Assembly (NCBI GenBank): GCA_963693365.1
Contig: CAVNZM010000007.1
Location: 9,424,001-9,488,000, forward strand
Source: Amoebidium appalachense
Taxonomy: Eukaryota; Ichthyosporea
DNA length: 64,000 bases
Reading direction: 5' to 3'
The translations under genes were made by a program, and so were the position numbers. Below the pieces are notes generated by a model. The model saw nothing but the letters and a program-made list of their open reading frames with translations. It was not told where the DNA came from and made no database searches. Shown one piece after another: positions 1 to 20,152 of this stretch; the first letter of the stretch is position 1; each line of letters begins with the position of its first letter.

Positions 1-34
1 GTGGTGGGAGTGCTGGGTATGCGTCTGCATGTGG

Positions 35-65
<31 letters not shown>

Positions 66-84
66 GGAGGGGGGGGGGGGATAC

Positions 85-7772
<7,688 letters not shown>

Positions 7773-8117
7773 GTTGCTATGTGCAGGCCCTAGGCCAAGA
7801 ACAAGTGAGAACTGCCGATGGATGGGAACTGCGAGGTGGGGGCGAGGCCCCCGGTTGAACGATTCCTTATATGAATGTGCAGCTCCAAAAAGTGATCAAC
7901 CTTTTTTCACGTTTCTAAAACTAACCAGGGGTACCGTCAACCCGTAATGCGTAATTTTCATTACCCGACTAGTGTCGTTCAAAGCATTTGCTCTTGTTTA
8001 CAGCTACGAAAGTTGCAGGTGTGAAAAGCTCAGTGCTTTTTCTGGTGAGCCACTTCGGGCGCCAACATCAACCCCTGCGTCAAAATACGATCGCAATCGC
8101 ATGACACGAAGGAACCA

Positions 8118-8900
8118 ATGTTTTCTGGTGAGAAACTGCTCGAGCGCAAACGCCGATGCGAGATGGAAATCGAGCTCTTCTGCGAACTTGTTCGCGCTGG
8201 CGGAAGGTCGTGCATACGACCCCGTAAGCGACAAGTCCACAGGTGTCGGACCAAACCGATGCCTAATTTATCCTTCTTCTTCTGGAATGCTCGGACACTG
8301 GGCCACCAAAAGGGCCTCCCCCCGGGACACTCGACGATAAAATCAGCTACATACAACAACAGACAAACAACCACACGTTTACAGTGATTTGCGAAACACA
8401 ACCACAAATTCAACTCTACATTGGTCGACACATCCACACACCCCGGTTACGCGAAAAACCGAGGCATTAATGTACTTGCCGCGCCACACGTGAGAGTGAA
8501 GTGCAAACCGGTAGCAAAAACGGAATTCTCGGTTTCTATAGAGTTTCTTTCTAATGTTTTTACTTTTGTATATTACCCACCATCTATGTCGGTTGCCGAA
8601 TTGACTCACAAGTTGTCACAGTTACCAATGTCCACTGTTATTTTAGGTGATTTTAACACGCGACTCCACCACACATAAACACTGCAAGTGAGCGTCGGGT
8701 ACCCATCTAAGCCCTTGGAGCGTGCTATCCCTTTTAAAATTAGCAAGGTATGTCCAAAGTCACACTTTGCGGTTCCCTCAAATATCCCATGCCCACAACA
8801 CCGACTGGGGAGTGGCCTTTTGGCCATCAACCATGTCAAAACTCTCTCTCCCTCCTAACCCCTCTAGTAGGTCATCTGACCACTCTCCTATCCTTTTCCT
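8118..8900 (+). pseudogene. LINE endonuclease (EEP) domain, broken
   Basis: Three endonuclease/exonuclease/phosphatase motifs appear in the right order. FFWNARTL lies near 8286, ILGDFN at 8646-8657 and SSDHSP around 8872-8886. The first two share one reading frame, separated by a TGA near 8385. The SDH motif is in the next frame, so at least one frameshift occurred after the TAA near 8676. In an intact element this domain nicks target DNA to prime reverse transcription. It cannot be made as one protein here. Confidence 0.8.
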
Positions 8901-8993
8901 ACCTAAGATCTCCCTTGATCTGCTCCCCCCTCCTCCTCCCACCTTTCGCCTCCGTCTATCCCAGCTTAAGACACAGTGGGGTAGAGTTGATGT

Positions 8994-10586
8994 TTGTGTA
9001 TGCTATGCAACGAAACACCCTATATATATATGTGCCTATTAGAATCTGCACAAGCCAGACCAGATTCACATCTCGTACTAGATACATGCACTAACTTTAT
9101 TGTTGATGATTTGATAGATCTCGGTGATTATGCTGGTGGTGGTAGGAAGGAATATCTCGATGCTCTCTTGTTACCCAACACCACTCCCGCTAGACTAGGT
9201 GAACCTCTGTCTCAAAAGGAAAGCTTGCGCCGGCTTGCTAGTATGAATCGATTTGGCCCCCCTGCTCGTATTATTGGTGATACCACTGGAGACCCCCTCA
9301 TAGACTCTGATAAGTATTTCTCGGAACTGTTTAAAGATAGGACCCCCGCTCAGAAACCTATTGTGTGGCCTGTAGACCCATCTATCCCCATAGAATCGAT
9401 CATCCCCTTTTTCAGTCCCGATACCATATGGTCTGTGATATCTAGTTATAGCTCTAGTAAGTCTTGTGGACCTGATGGACTCCCTGCTGGGTTTCTTAAA
9501 ATCCTTGTTCCCTCCTACCCACAAAAGGAAAGTGATCGTGCTATTAAACCTGATCTTACTATCATGTTAAGCTCTCTCTTTTCTTGGTGTGTTAAATGTG
9601 GACATGTCCCGTCATCGTGGTTAGATACCTTATAGATCCCCATAGTTAAGAAGGACTCTGAGGGCCCCATATCATCCTTTCGCCCCATCACACTAACCCA
9701 GGTTGTTCGTAGATTCTTTGAAGCTTGCTTGCTTAGGTTATTTGCACATCACCCTAGGTTTCAATCTATTCTTCACATACACCCATGCCAATCCGCTTTT
9801 CGTAAAAACAATTCATGTTATGTTCAAATAATGGCACAGCACGATTCTATGCAAGTTGGTGCACGATATGTTGGCTTTATTGATTGGAAAACTGCTTACG
9901 ATTCTGTCTCCCCTGGTCTCCTATGGGAAAAGCTTGCTGCACGGGGTGTACCACACTGCATTGGTGTTCTGTTAGAAGCACTCTCGTCTCAAACCTATGG
10001 TAGAGCTGTGGTTAATGGGCATCTTTCATATGGTTTTGCTCGTACTAGAGGTCTCTTGCAGGGTTCATTGCTTAGCCCCTTTTTGTTTAACCTATTTATA
10101 GATGATTTGGCTGTCAAGATTTATGCCGAAAACGATGACCCTATTAATAACTTTCCGCCTGCACTTCTCTATGCTGATGATCTGTCCCTCCTTGCCCGTA
10201 CCCCTAGACGCCTGCAAAGATTGTTCGATGTAGTGTCAGAGTGGTGCAAGGCAAACCTTATGATCCTTAACATAGACAAATGTGGTGTTCTTGTACCTGA
10301 TATAGCTAACAATTTACACACATTTACATTATCATTGAAACCTGTACCTATAGTTCCAGAATACAAATATCTTGGTGTTCCGGTTAATTCTGTTGATGTT
10401 ATGTTTTCCCACATGGTCGAAAAGAGAGTAGAGTTGGCTCGTAAGCGGTTAGCTTTCTTCTCGGCTAATATTTTTAAAGACACACCCCTCCATCCTTCTA
10501 TTAGACTTACATTTATTCGCACTTTTGTCTTCCCGGCATGTGAATATGGTTTACCCCTTCTCACCGCTAAAGAAAGAGAGAACTAG
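8994..10586 (+). pseudogene. LINE reverse transcriptase, one in-frame stop
   Basis: One frame stays open except for a TAG at 9633-9635. It reads through the conserved reverse transcriptase blocks: SSFRPITLTQV, then CQSAFRKNNS, GFIDWKTAYDSV (first catalytic aspartate), GLLQGSLLSPFLFNLFIDDL, the catalytic YADD at 10170-10181 and a downstream EYKYLGVP block. Catalytic residues are intact, so decay looks fairly recent. At about 10570 a GA-rich stretch shifts the frame, and the sequence continues as the next block. It is related to LINE-type reverse transcriptases; the clade was not determined. Confidence 0.9.
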
Positions 10587-11263
10587 AGCGCTTAAACCCT
10601 TGGCAAATTTCCTTGAAGCAGAAGTTGCCTCCTTTCTATCTAACAACTGTTGTAAACCTGGGCCTGTAACGCTCTCGATATATGGTCTGGTCCCAATAGC
10701 TGCTAGAGTATCCTATTTCGCGCTGAAATTCAATAAGCACATACGCCGCTTAAAGAAGTATTTGCCCTCCCACCCTCTCTTCTCTATCCGACCTGTCCCC
10801 TCCTCACCTCTTCCCTCTTTCCTTCCCTCTCTCTCCCCTTCTCCCCTGGGCACAAATACAAATAAACCCCGCAAAAGTGTGTGTGTGACTTTGGACTGCC
10901 ACCTACTTATTAAACATGTACACAATCTTGTGAGATACTCACGGACCCGATGAAAGCATACACCTTGAAAAACTAAGCCTTGTGTCTCGTTTTATATATA
11001 CTGACCGCCTCAACCATATTGCCAAATATGGCACTCGCAAATGTATAACACCTAAATACATATTACCTTCCTGTAGAACTGGTCTTTCTCTAGCTGATGG
11101 TATTATTGATCAATTACCACGCTTTTACTGTACACGTGCTATACAGTGGAGATCTAATAAGTATAAGGTGGCATCATTTGCATGCCCAAACAACACACAC
11201 ACACACCAGTTTAACCGGTCATGTATCGCCAAATGTAGTTTGATAGACCACATAATACCGTAA
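10525..11263 (+). pseudogene. LINE ORF C-terminal region, frameshifted
   Basis: After the slip in the GA-rich stretch near 10570, the open frame runs on as RALKPLANFLEAEVASFL and ISIYG-like sequence to about 10780. There it meets a pyrimidine-rich stretch (10780-10860). A further frame change leads to 10982-11263, which reads FIYTDRLNHIAKYG, then RTGLSLADGIIDQLPRFYC. It ends in a Cys/His cluster (FACPNN, HQF, CIAKC) that could be the remnant of a zinc-knuckle-like tail; that reading is tentative. Confidence 0.6.
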
Positions 11264-11413
11264 CACACACACGTCACATTCACAACAGACACCCAGAAAG
11301 ATAGCCTACCTGTAAATTACAACATCCTTGATTTTATACTAAACACGCGTAACTACGACCTGTTTATTAGATGTATTGATTGGCTTGAGAAACACATCAC
11401 TACAAAATTCTAG

Positions 11414-11524
<111 letters not shown>

Positions 11525-11555
11525 CCAGCTGATACCGAGTGTCCCAGGGGAGCCC

Positions 11556-11590
<35 letters not shown>

Positions 11591-11593
<3 letters not shown>

Positions 11594-12246
11594 GGAACCC
11601 CAACTAATTGATTTCTCTTTGTAGTCTTTATGGTGTCTCGTAGAGAAAGTAAACCCTGATATATAGTCATCACCGGACATCTATGTACGTGATCATGATA
11701 TACCGCTGAGGGGATATTCCGAGCAAAAAACCCCCCATACCTGATACTGGTTTCTCTTTGCCTCGGGTAAACAGCGTAAACCCCCAATCACATATCGATG
11801 CCACAGCCTGGCAAGATTCAAGGAGAAAGGGACGCTCGGGGGATTGGGGGACTTCCGAAAGAGCTAGAGGCCCGGAGGCTTTTTTTATTTTTATTTCTTT
11901 TTAAATAAATTGGGGGGGGGGGGGGGGGGGGGGGGGGAGGGGGGGGCGTTCCTTCTTTCATAGTGACTCTCAGACAAAAATAACGACAGTCAGAACTTGA
12001 ACCACAATCCCCCGGACCCTGGTATTTTGCTTTGATGTTTTGAACATGCCTTCAAAACTACTTCACATAATGCCTATCACAGCAGCTCCATGGTGATTGA
12101 GGAACACTTGGTATAACATGAAGTTCATCCGGGGTTACATTTTCCCCGTTTTTTGGACCGAGTTCCTACAAAAATATGCACGCTGCAATTGTGTCCCTGC
12201 TTGTTATTGTAACAAATATACAATTCTTTCTGGCCATATAATTCGA
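11591..12246. other. spacer between LINE and MINPP1, probably MINPP1 3' UTR
   Basis: No gene is seen. The stretch lies downstream of the MINPP1 stop codon on its strand. An AT-rich patch at about 11880-11910 gives AAATAAA on the minus strand and is the best candidate poly(A) signal, roughly 350 nt after the stop. A G run (about 11913-11946) follows it. Confidence 0.4.
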
Positions 12247-12892
12247 TCAATAAAAACCTAACGCCATTGCAGCCAAATTCAAAGCATCCCATAAGGTGGG
12301 TTTGGTTTTCAACTCAGATCTCGGGTCGTTTATCGATTGTTCTAATCGGCACAATCCATGGAAATCACACACTGGACCAGTGCGATTTTCAAGTAATTTC
12401 TTGAAGGTTGAGAAGGGGCAGAAGAGGGTCTGGCACCCAGGGATGATGGTCTCTTTCTCGTTGATAGTTAGCCTGACTAGAGGCTCACCTGAATAGCAAA
12501 TAGGTTGAACGTTAGATACGGTACCCCCGTTTCTGCTTAGAGTTAATGGTAAATTTTTAACATTATCATTCTTTCAGCATCTTGGCATTTTCTTTGTATC
12601 CACCCCCCCGTCTTCCCCCAGCCATGTCCAAATTTCCCATGCCCCTACACCCACCCATTTAGGCCGACTCATGCACCCACACATGGAAGCGCTCTTACAC
12701 CCACCCAACCATCATCACTACAACCCCCTCCCCACCTCTTCCTCGCCCCTATCTACTCCTCACCAAATCCAAAAGACCCAGGTCAACAACGGCCAGACCG
12801 AATGGGAAAGGGCAAGGGACACAGCAAAGGGCACAGGGGGTAGAATGTAGTCATGTGTATGTGTGTAGGTGAGGGTTTGGGTGTCTGTGCCG

Positions 12893-12951
<59 letters not shown>

Positions 12952-13533
12952 CCGTGTGTGTCTGTGTGTGTGTGTGTGTGTGTGTGCGTGTGTGTGTGTG
13001 TTGGGTGCGTGTGCGTGTGTGTGTGTGTGTGCCCGCCTGCGGCGCGTGTGTGTGGATGTGAGAGTGTGGGTGTAGGGAGGGGAGGGGCCTCGTTGGTACC
13101 ATTTGAGCACTTGTACAGGACGAACAGCAGGTTGGCTGCATATGGAGCTATGTGGCTGGCCCGGAACTGACGGCCCACAATCTGATTGGCTGCATGTCAG
13201 ACATCCAGACCTCGTATTATCCTTTCCTTTCCTTCCCCCCTTTGACTGCCTCCCGTCTTCTCGTTCTCGTCCCTCCTTTTCCGAACTAATCCCTCCCTCC
13301 CTCCCTCCCCCCCCTCCCCGGGCAGCCCCAATCCCCCTTCTTTCGCCCCTAAGGTCAGCCAGCCCAACACCAGCATTCATATGAACCGACTATATGTAAA
13401 AACGATCTCCTTATGACCCACAAATGGACGTGAAGCACTCTGGAGTGAACAAGAACCGGACGGGGTTGAGGTTGTGGTTGGAAGGGGTCTTGCTGTGTGT
13501 GTGTTGGTTGGGGGGGGGGGGGGGGGGGGGGGG

Positions 13534-13575
<42 letters not shown>

Positions 13576-13689
13576 GGGGGGGGGATGGTGTCGGTGGATT
13601 GATAAGCTAACATCCTGAGCAAACGAAGATTTGCCTTTGGTTTGGACATCACCATATCCTCCTCTGAAACTCTGACTTGAGAGATTCCT

Positions 13690-13728
<39 letters not shown>

Positions 13729-15167
13729 TTAACCTGATCGTAAGACCAGTTTGCCAACAGGCCCGGGTGGGGGTCACGGTAGAGGCCAAGCAGAGAGGTC
13801 AGGGGCATGAAGGTCTCGGCATGCGCAAACCGCAGTGCTGCTACAACTGGCCTGTCTGCGCTGCCTGGGGGGGGGGGGGGGGGGGGTTAAGATTGTGTTT
13901 TAGAGCACGAAGCATGGCAGACATTCACGGTGGATACCACAAAGCAGATTATACACATACATGGGGTACATATGCATCAAGGAGGGACTGGGTGGGTAGG
14001 GTGGGGTGCGGTGGGCGGAGGGTGGACTGTTTAGAGGCTAGAGAAGATGAATGAAATAAGTAGTCCAAACAACACTTATGTACCGGCATTTCTCCGATAT
14101 CCCTGTGTGTGCCCATCGACAATGACTACAAAATCGCCCCCGAAAATGGGATCATGGGCAAAGCCACTCATTGAAGCTTATCGCATATTCCGCCAAATAC
14201 AGATCAGAATATTGCAATGAGAAAAACGAATATGGAACGGGTGATTGCCGCTTGCTGCTAGCTTCTCCAGTTGGTATGTATGAGTATTTCCAGATTGGAG
14301 AGCTGTAGCTGTGAGCAAACAAGCAGATTCAGAGAATCAACAACAGGGAGGGGAAAGGACGATGGAAAGGCTATAGCATCTGCTCTATTTTCGGCTTGTT
14401 TTGTCTCTTGCACATATGCAGCTTAAAGAGCATTTTGGTGTTTGTCCAAATAGCGATATTTTTTAAGTGTTGATAGACACGATGGTAAGGGGTGATATAA
14501 TACCTTGCAGGAAACTGACCATGCCGTGCAGCATATCAGTCAGTAGGGGGCATGCTATTTGGTAGTTTAAGGTGTTCCCGTAGGTCTTCTTCCACCACTG
14601 CTTTAGGTCTGACCAATCAGGTTAATTGCGCTCCACTAACATATACGTGTGTGTACAGGTGTGGTGAGAGGGGTTGAATGGTGGCAGCGGCGAGGGAAGG
14701 AGGGGAGAGGGGGGGGCAGGCGGCGGGGGGGGGGGGGGGGGGGGGGGGGGGGGAAGGGGGAAGAAGGGGGGGGGGGGGGGGGGGGTTGTTAATAAAAGCG
14801 AAATTCCACTTCAAACATTTGTACCCTTTGGCAATCACCTAATCCCACTACAACAATGCTCTATCTTTTTGTTGATTCGGTGTCTTCTTTTACACCATGT
14901 TATTGCTAGTTGTTCTAGGAGTAGTACCCTAGCATGGGGATTGGTTTGCATGGGATGACGTGATGATTGGGAGTGCAATGTACAAACATCAGGGCAGGCT
15001 GTCAAATGACTGCTTGTCGGAAAGCAAGGGAAATGGGGTGTTTGATGTTTGATCTTAATGTAGCATACACGGTCATACAGACACAGAAAGAGAGATATGA
15101 ACTCCGTTACAATTGCAAGCAACACACACTTATGCAAAAGACGAATACGCACACGTGCACGCACACG

Positions 15168-15261
<94 letters not shown>

Positions 15262-16219
15262 GACCCATCCAAGACTCCCCATTTCCCCGATGTACATGCA
15301 CGGAACCACACACACACACAGACACACACAGACACACACACACACTGACAGACATACACACTCAAACCCCTTAAAGACACATATACACACATACACTCTC
15401 ACATATAAAAAAAAGGGAATAAGAGATGTGATGTATACCATCATGGTAGTCTACAATCCTCACACCCTCCCTGCCCAGCAGGGCACACCATCTGCTGCTG
15501 CCATCCTCCACCGTGTCATAGCTGCAGGCACGGTACATGCCGTGCAGCTGCAAGCACTAATTAGATTGAGCCATTATTCCCTCGGCATGCACCAACCAGT
15601 CACATTGTGCCTTTATTCACTGTGCATGCATGACAATCGGATCAACGTAGCCACACGACCAGGCACACACACATAAGGCAAAGATGGATGGGTCGGTGGA
15701 TGGGTCGGCGGGTGGGTGTGGAGGGGGGGAAGGGGGAGGGGGGGGGGGGGGGGGAGGGGAGGGGGAGAGGAGGGGGTGAGGAGGTGGGGGAGGGAGTTTA
15801 AATCCTTTCACATACCTCCTTGAAGGTGACTGGGCGGGAGAGACCCAGTGCAGCCGTAACGTTCTCCCTCAGGGCAGACATTAAAGGGCCACCCTGGAAC
15901 TGATACATCTCAGTGATGCTGGTCTTGTCTGTGCTGAGCCATGGTCAGTGCTCCCTTGAATGCTCCCTTTAACCCTAGGTGGAATGTTGACTACACAGTT
16001 TATCCCCCAATGGTGTAAACCCTACGTAGATCGCAGCATGCACATAGATTTGGCAGCAGACACTGTCTCGTCCCCCAAGGAAGATCGTGCAATGATAATG
16101 TGTTTCGAATATCCCCCCCCCCCCCCCCCCCCCAAACACACACACACCTCGCTTCAACCCCTCCCAAAATATGATAATGAAAATGGATTCTGGCTCAACC
16201 TTGATCCCTTCCTCCCTAC

Positions 16220-16250
<31 letters not shown>

Positions 16251-16819
16251 AAAAAAAAAAAAAAGAGCACCCTCAGATTTAGAAAGAGCTCTAACGCTCA
16301 CAGGCGACGGCACAAACACGTACAAAGAAATGCAAAAACACGAACATCCCTCATACATAAAAACGCTACAAACTCTGAGGGTGCAGGATAATACCTTCAT
16401 GGAAGGATGCATATTTGGGACAGCTAGTGTAGAATCTCAGGCGGTGGTCTGTGGCAATAGTGTCTGTGGTGATGTCTACAGGCTGATACTTGCACTCCCC
16501 TACACCCCCCTCCCCTTCATACAGCCCATATGCGAAGGACCCTGCACTGTGGGTGGGAATGAGACATGTTGAAGTTAAAGAGTTTAATGCGATAATAAAA
16601 TCTAGCATTTCTTTGGATTGGTTGTGTTTGTTTAGCAGAACACTGGGTTATTGTGTGACCATCAATAGAAAATGGTAACCAATACATGACATCAAGAAAA
16701 CAATGTGTTGAACAAGGTCAACGTTTTGACATCGTCGTGGTTGCAGTTCGTGGAAGGGATATCAATGAAACCATGCACAAGCCCAAAGCAACCAAAGCCG
16801 TGTGTGTATGTGTGTGCGT

Positions 16820-16850
<31 letters not shown>

Positions 16851-16918
16851 CGTGTGTGTGTGCGTGTGTGTGTGCGTGTGTGTGTGTGTGTGTGTGCCCG
16901 CGCATGTGCTTGTGCGTG

Positions 16919-17009
<91 letters not shown>

Positions 17010-17126
17010 TTTTTTTTTTGGGTGGGGGGGGGGGGGGGGGGGGGCGGGGAGGGGGGGGGGGAAGAATGGGGTTGGTAGTGGTGGCGGTGGTGTGTGTGTG
17101 TGTCACACGGTGTGTGTGTGTGGGGA

Positions 17127-17163
<37 letters not shown>

Positions 17164-17548
17164 GGGGGGGGGGGGGGGGGGGGGGAGGGGGGAGGGGCAC
17201 CTCATGCCAGCCCGGTTGACCTGAGTCGACGTAAACTTATGAATTAGTGGTGAATATGGAATTCCAAGAATGTCTGGGAATGCGGCCTTCAGCCTCTTAG
17301 CCAATGAAAAATGCTCATTCTGGCCTATTTTGGTAAGAAGATGTGCCTCTTCATTCTTGTAGCGGCGGGTCCATTTTAGTGCCCACTGATTGGTGGATGC
17401 CTCAATATCCGCAGCGTGGTCCTCTGACGTAAAGGGGGAAAAAAAAAGGGGGAGGGGGGTTGGATGAGTTACACAGTACAAAGGACACAACTTCTACGAA
17501 CAACGGACTGCAGATGTGCAGAAAACTATTTGGCGCAAAAAGTATGCA

Positions 17549-17618
<70 letters not shown>

Positions 17619-17743
17619 GAGAGAGGGAGGGGGGAGGGGGAGGAAGCCAAAAAAATGGTGCGCCTAGAATGTAAAAAAGTATTTTTTTTTGTAGTTGGAT
17701 TGCCCACAAACAGGGCGGGAAGAGGGGTGGGGAGGGGGGAGGT

Positions 17744-17774
<31 letters not shown>

Positions 17775-18403
17775 AGGGGGGGGTGTTAAGAAATAGTATT
17801 GCACCAGAAAATGCATGTACTGCACAGCCAGTATAGCACCCACTTCCCCTCTCCCTCCTCCTCCCCCCCCCCCCTCCCCCCCCCCCCCCCCCCCTTCCTG
17901 CCCACCCACCTACACCCGTATCGATTCAGGGGCTGGGGCAAGGGGGGGGGGGGGGGGGGGGGGGAGGGGGGAGAAGGGAGGGGTCGCACAGTTCACTTTT
18001 TCCATTCTCTTCCTGTCCCAGTCTAAAGCGCTCATCACTATCTAACATCTTAATATCCGCATACAGGCACACAAACCATACAAAGATGATACCAGCAAAT
18101 GAAAACACACAAGTACCCCTGCCTGCCAATGCCCAGTACCACCCGCTCATTCCCTCATTCACGTGCAACGACAGTACAGATAAATTTTCACACATCCAGT
18201 CACGAGCACAGGACCAGATGCACATATACAGGGATGCACACACGGGCACAGTGTAGACACACACACTCGAATACACATACACATACGAACGGACACGTAC
18301 ACTAATTAATACACACATACATTATGTGCACACACACGCAGAAGAAGAGAGAGGGAACGAAAGGGAGTATGTTTAAGTGCACCCAAACACACACGCACAC
18401 GGA

Positions 18404-18439
<36 letters not shown>

Positions 18440-19220
18440 GCATGTGCGCTTGTGTACAGCATACAAGTGCACACACACACATACAGATGGTGACACACGC
18501 GCGCGCGCACACACACACACATACACACGCACACGCACACGCACACGCACACGCACGCACACACACACACACACACGCACACGCACCTATCAGTTTCTGC
18601 ACCAGCCCCATCAGTTTGATGTCCCCCTTTCCTGGATTTCTTGCCCCATGCCTCACCAAACCCTGTCCATTCATTTAGCAAGATTTATCCTATATAGACG
18701 AGCTTGGATTGTACTCCATCCACACAGAAACTACAATCCAAAATGTCCGAGCAATAGGCTTTGGCCATAAGCTTGTTCGACAGGGTCTCTGATAGCCACC
18801 TCCACACGTATCCTCGCCCCTTTCTCTCCCTCATAGGCCCTCAAGAAATACCCCCCACCCACCTCTCCTACGGTTAATATCAGAGGCTGACCGCCGGTGC
18901 CATCCTCCAAGCTCGTGCACCGTTTTCTCCACCTTCTTCCCTCTCATCTCCCCCACTCCCACAGCACACACCCCTACCTCCTCTCCTCTCCCCATCCAAG
19001 CTCTGCCCCCTCATTCCCCTAAGATTGGCCTTGCTTCCGCCCACCACCTCACCTGAAGGTGAACGGCACTGCATCCTTCCGGTGGACTTGCCCATTCTCT
19101 CCAGTCCTGCTGGGCCCAATATGGCGTCTTTGTGCCGAAATGTCTTTCATAGGCAAATGAACGTCCAGCTTGAGTGTAAACGGCACAAAGCACAAGAACT
19201 GAAACGATGACGACATACAT
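12247..19220 (-). CDS. MINPP1: multiple inositol-polyphosphate phosphatase 1
   Basis: This histidine-acid phosphatase of the secretory pathway removes phosphates from InsP6 and lower inositol phosphates. Exons: 19053-19220, 18587-18662, 17201-17423, 16395-16546, 15816-15928, about 14785-14838, 14504-14608, 13734-13864, 13100-13181 and 12247-12488; phases agree except at the sixth donor. The start is the ATG at 19220, opening a signal peptide ([19 protein letters not shown]), then the family hallmark FGTKTPY. The nucleophile motif is [10 protein letters not shown] in exon 2. The acid motif is RFAHAETF in exon 8, with the MINPP-type [17 protein letters not shown] matches the region near the C-terminus. 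Length is about 447 residues, against 487 in human. No KDEL-type tail is seen; it ends AAMALGFY. Exon 6 ([17 protein letters not shown]) runs into a C homopolymer with no visible donor, and some 15-20 residues expected before [11 protein letters not shown] are missing. Confidence 0.93.
13511..13585. repeat. G homopolymer tract
   Basis: About 75 bases of G with two A interruptions, in a MINPP1 intron. Confidence 0.95.
15175..15260. repeat. (CA)n microsatellite
   Basis: A perfect (CA)n tract in a MINPP1 intron; CA-rich phrases with AGACACACAC units continue to about 15400. Confidence 0.95.
16800..17200. repeat. (GT)n followed by T run and G-rich tract
   Basis: Imperfect GT/GC repeat, then pure (GT)n at 16922-17007, a T run and G runs reaching the MINPP1 exon at 17201. 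Confidence 0.95.
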
Positions 19221-19221
19221 G

Positions 19222-19399
19222 GTAATGCCCACGTCTGGATAATAAAAAAGAAGAGTATTTCTGAACGGTATGGTTGAAATCCTGTACTAACTCAAGAGAT
19301 GTTTAAGAGGGTAATGCTTACGTCTGGATGAAGAAAAAGAAGAGTATTCCTGAGCGGTATGGTTGAAATCCTGTACTAACTCAAGAGATGTTTAAGAGC
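19222..19399. repeat. 89-bp tandem duplication at the MINPP1 5' end
   Basis: Two copies (19222-19310 and 19311-19399) of the same 89-bp unit differ at only a few positions. The first copy begins right beside the MINPP1 start codon, so the duplicated DNA is its 5' leader or promoter. Confidence 0.9.
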
Positions 19400-19539
19400 A
19401 ATCATATCGTTGTCTCAGCAACACACATCCCCTTTGACCTTGCCTATTCCCTGGGGTTCAGATCGACTTAGGTTGTGTGCTTGGGAACAAGTCTTCTTGT
19501 AGACTTTGCCATTCTTCGTAGGACTCTGTAAGGTAAAGA

Positions 19540-19800
19540 GTGGTTAACTCCTCATTCCCTTCCAAAACCGTTCAACGGACAATGTTTGGGAGAGAACAAG
19601 AGAGGTTGAGAAGTATGCGGAGGGAACAATTCTTAGAAATGCATATAGGCGCTTTGCTTTACTATGAAGATCTACTGCGCGTGCTCAAGTGTATACGTAT
19701 ACGTAAGCTTACACTCCGACTGTTGAAGAGGCTGGACTCCGAGGGAGAATTGCCGTCGAAACTGTTCAGCGTTCACGGGATTGCCTCAATTTGTCTATAA
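19540..19800 (+). other. unconfirmed short ORF
   Basis: A plus-strand frame from the ATG near 19581 gives about 72 residues rich in Arg, Leu and Glu (MFGREQERLRSMRREQFLEM onward), with no low-complexity sequence. No family was recognised and no splice partner was found. It could be a chance frame upstream of MINPP1. Confidence 0.2.
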
Positions 19801-20121
19801 CTGATTGGTTATAACGGTGTTTTTGTCACATACCTCTTTCACCGGAAATGTATTGAGAAAAATGGGTGCGCTCCGGCCCAACCGAATTTACCCCTCTCCC
19901 CTCCCCCCTTCCGGCTGGGCTGGCCTCCCTCCCAAGGCCTCCTAAATAGCGTACGTACCCTCCCTCCACCCCAGGGTTCTGCCCTGAATCTTTTTTCCGC
20001 CCGCCCCCCCTTCCCCCCTCCCCTCTCCCCTCGCCCTCCTCTCCCCCCCCCCCCCCCTCTCCCCCCCCCCCCCAAAAAAAAAGGCCGAGGGTCCCACTCT
20101 GCTTGCCCCTCCCTCCCTCCC

Positions 20122-20152
<31 letters not shown>

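Noticed and set aside
9195-9524. Minus-strand frames opposite the LINE reverse transcriptase (also 10169-10564)
   Set aside because: Antisense shadows of the reverse transcriptase coding sequence.
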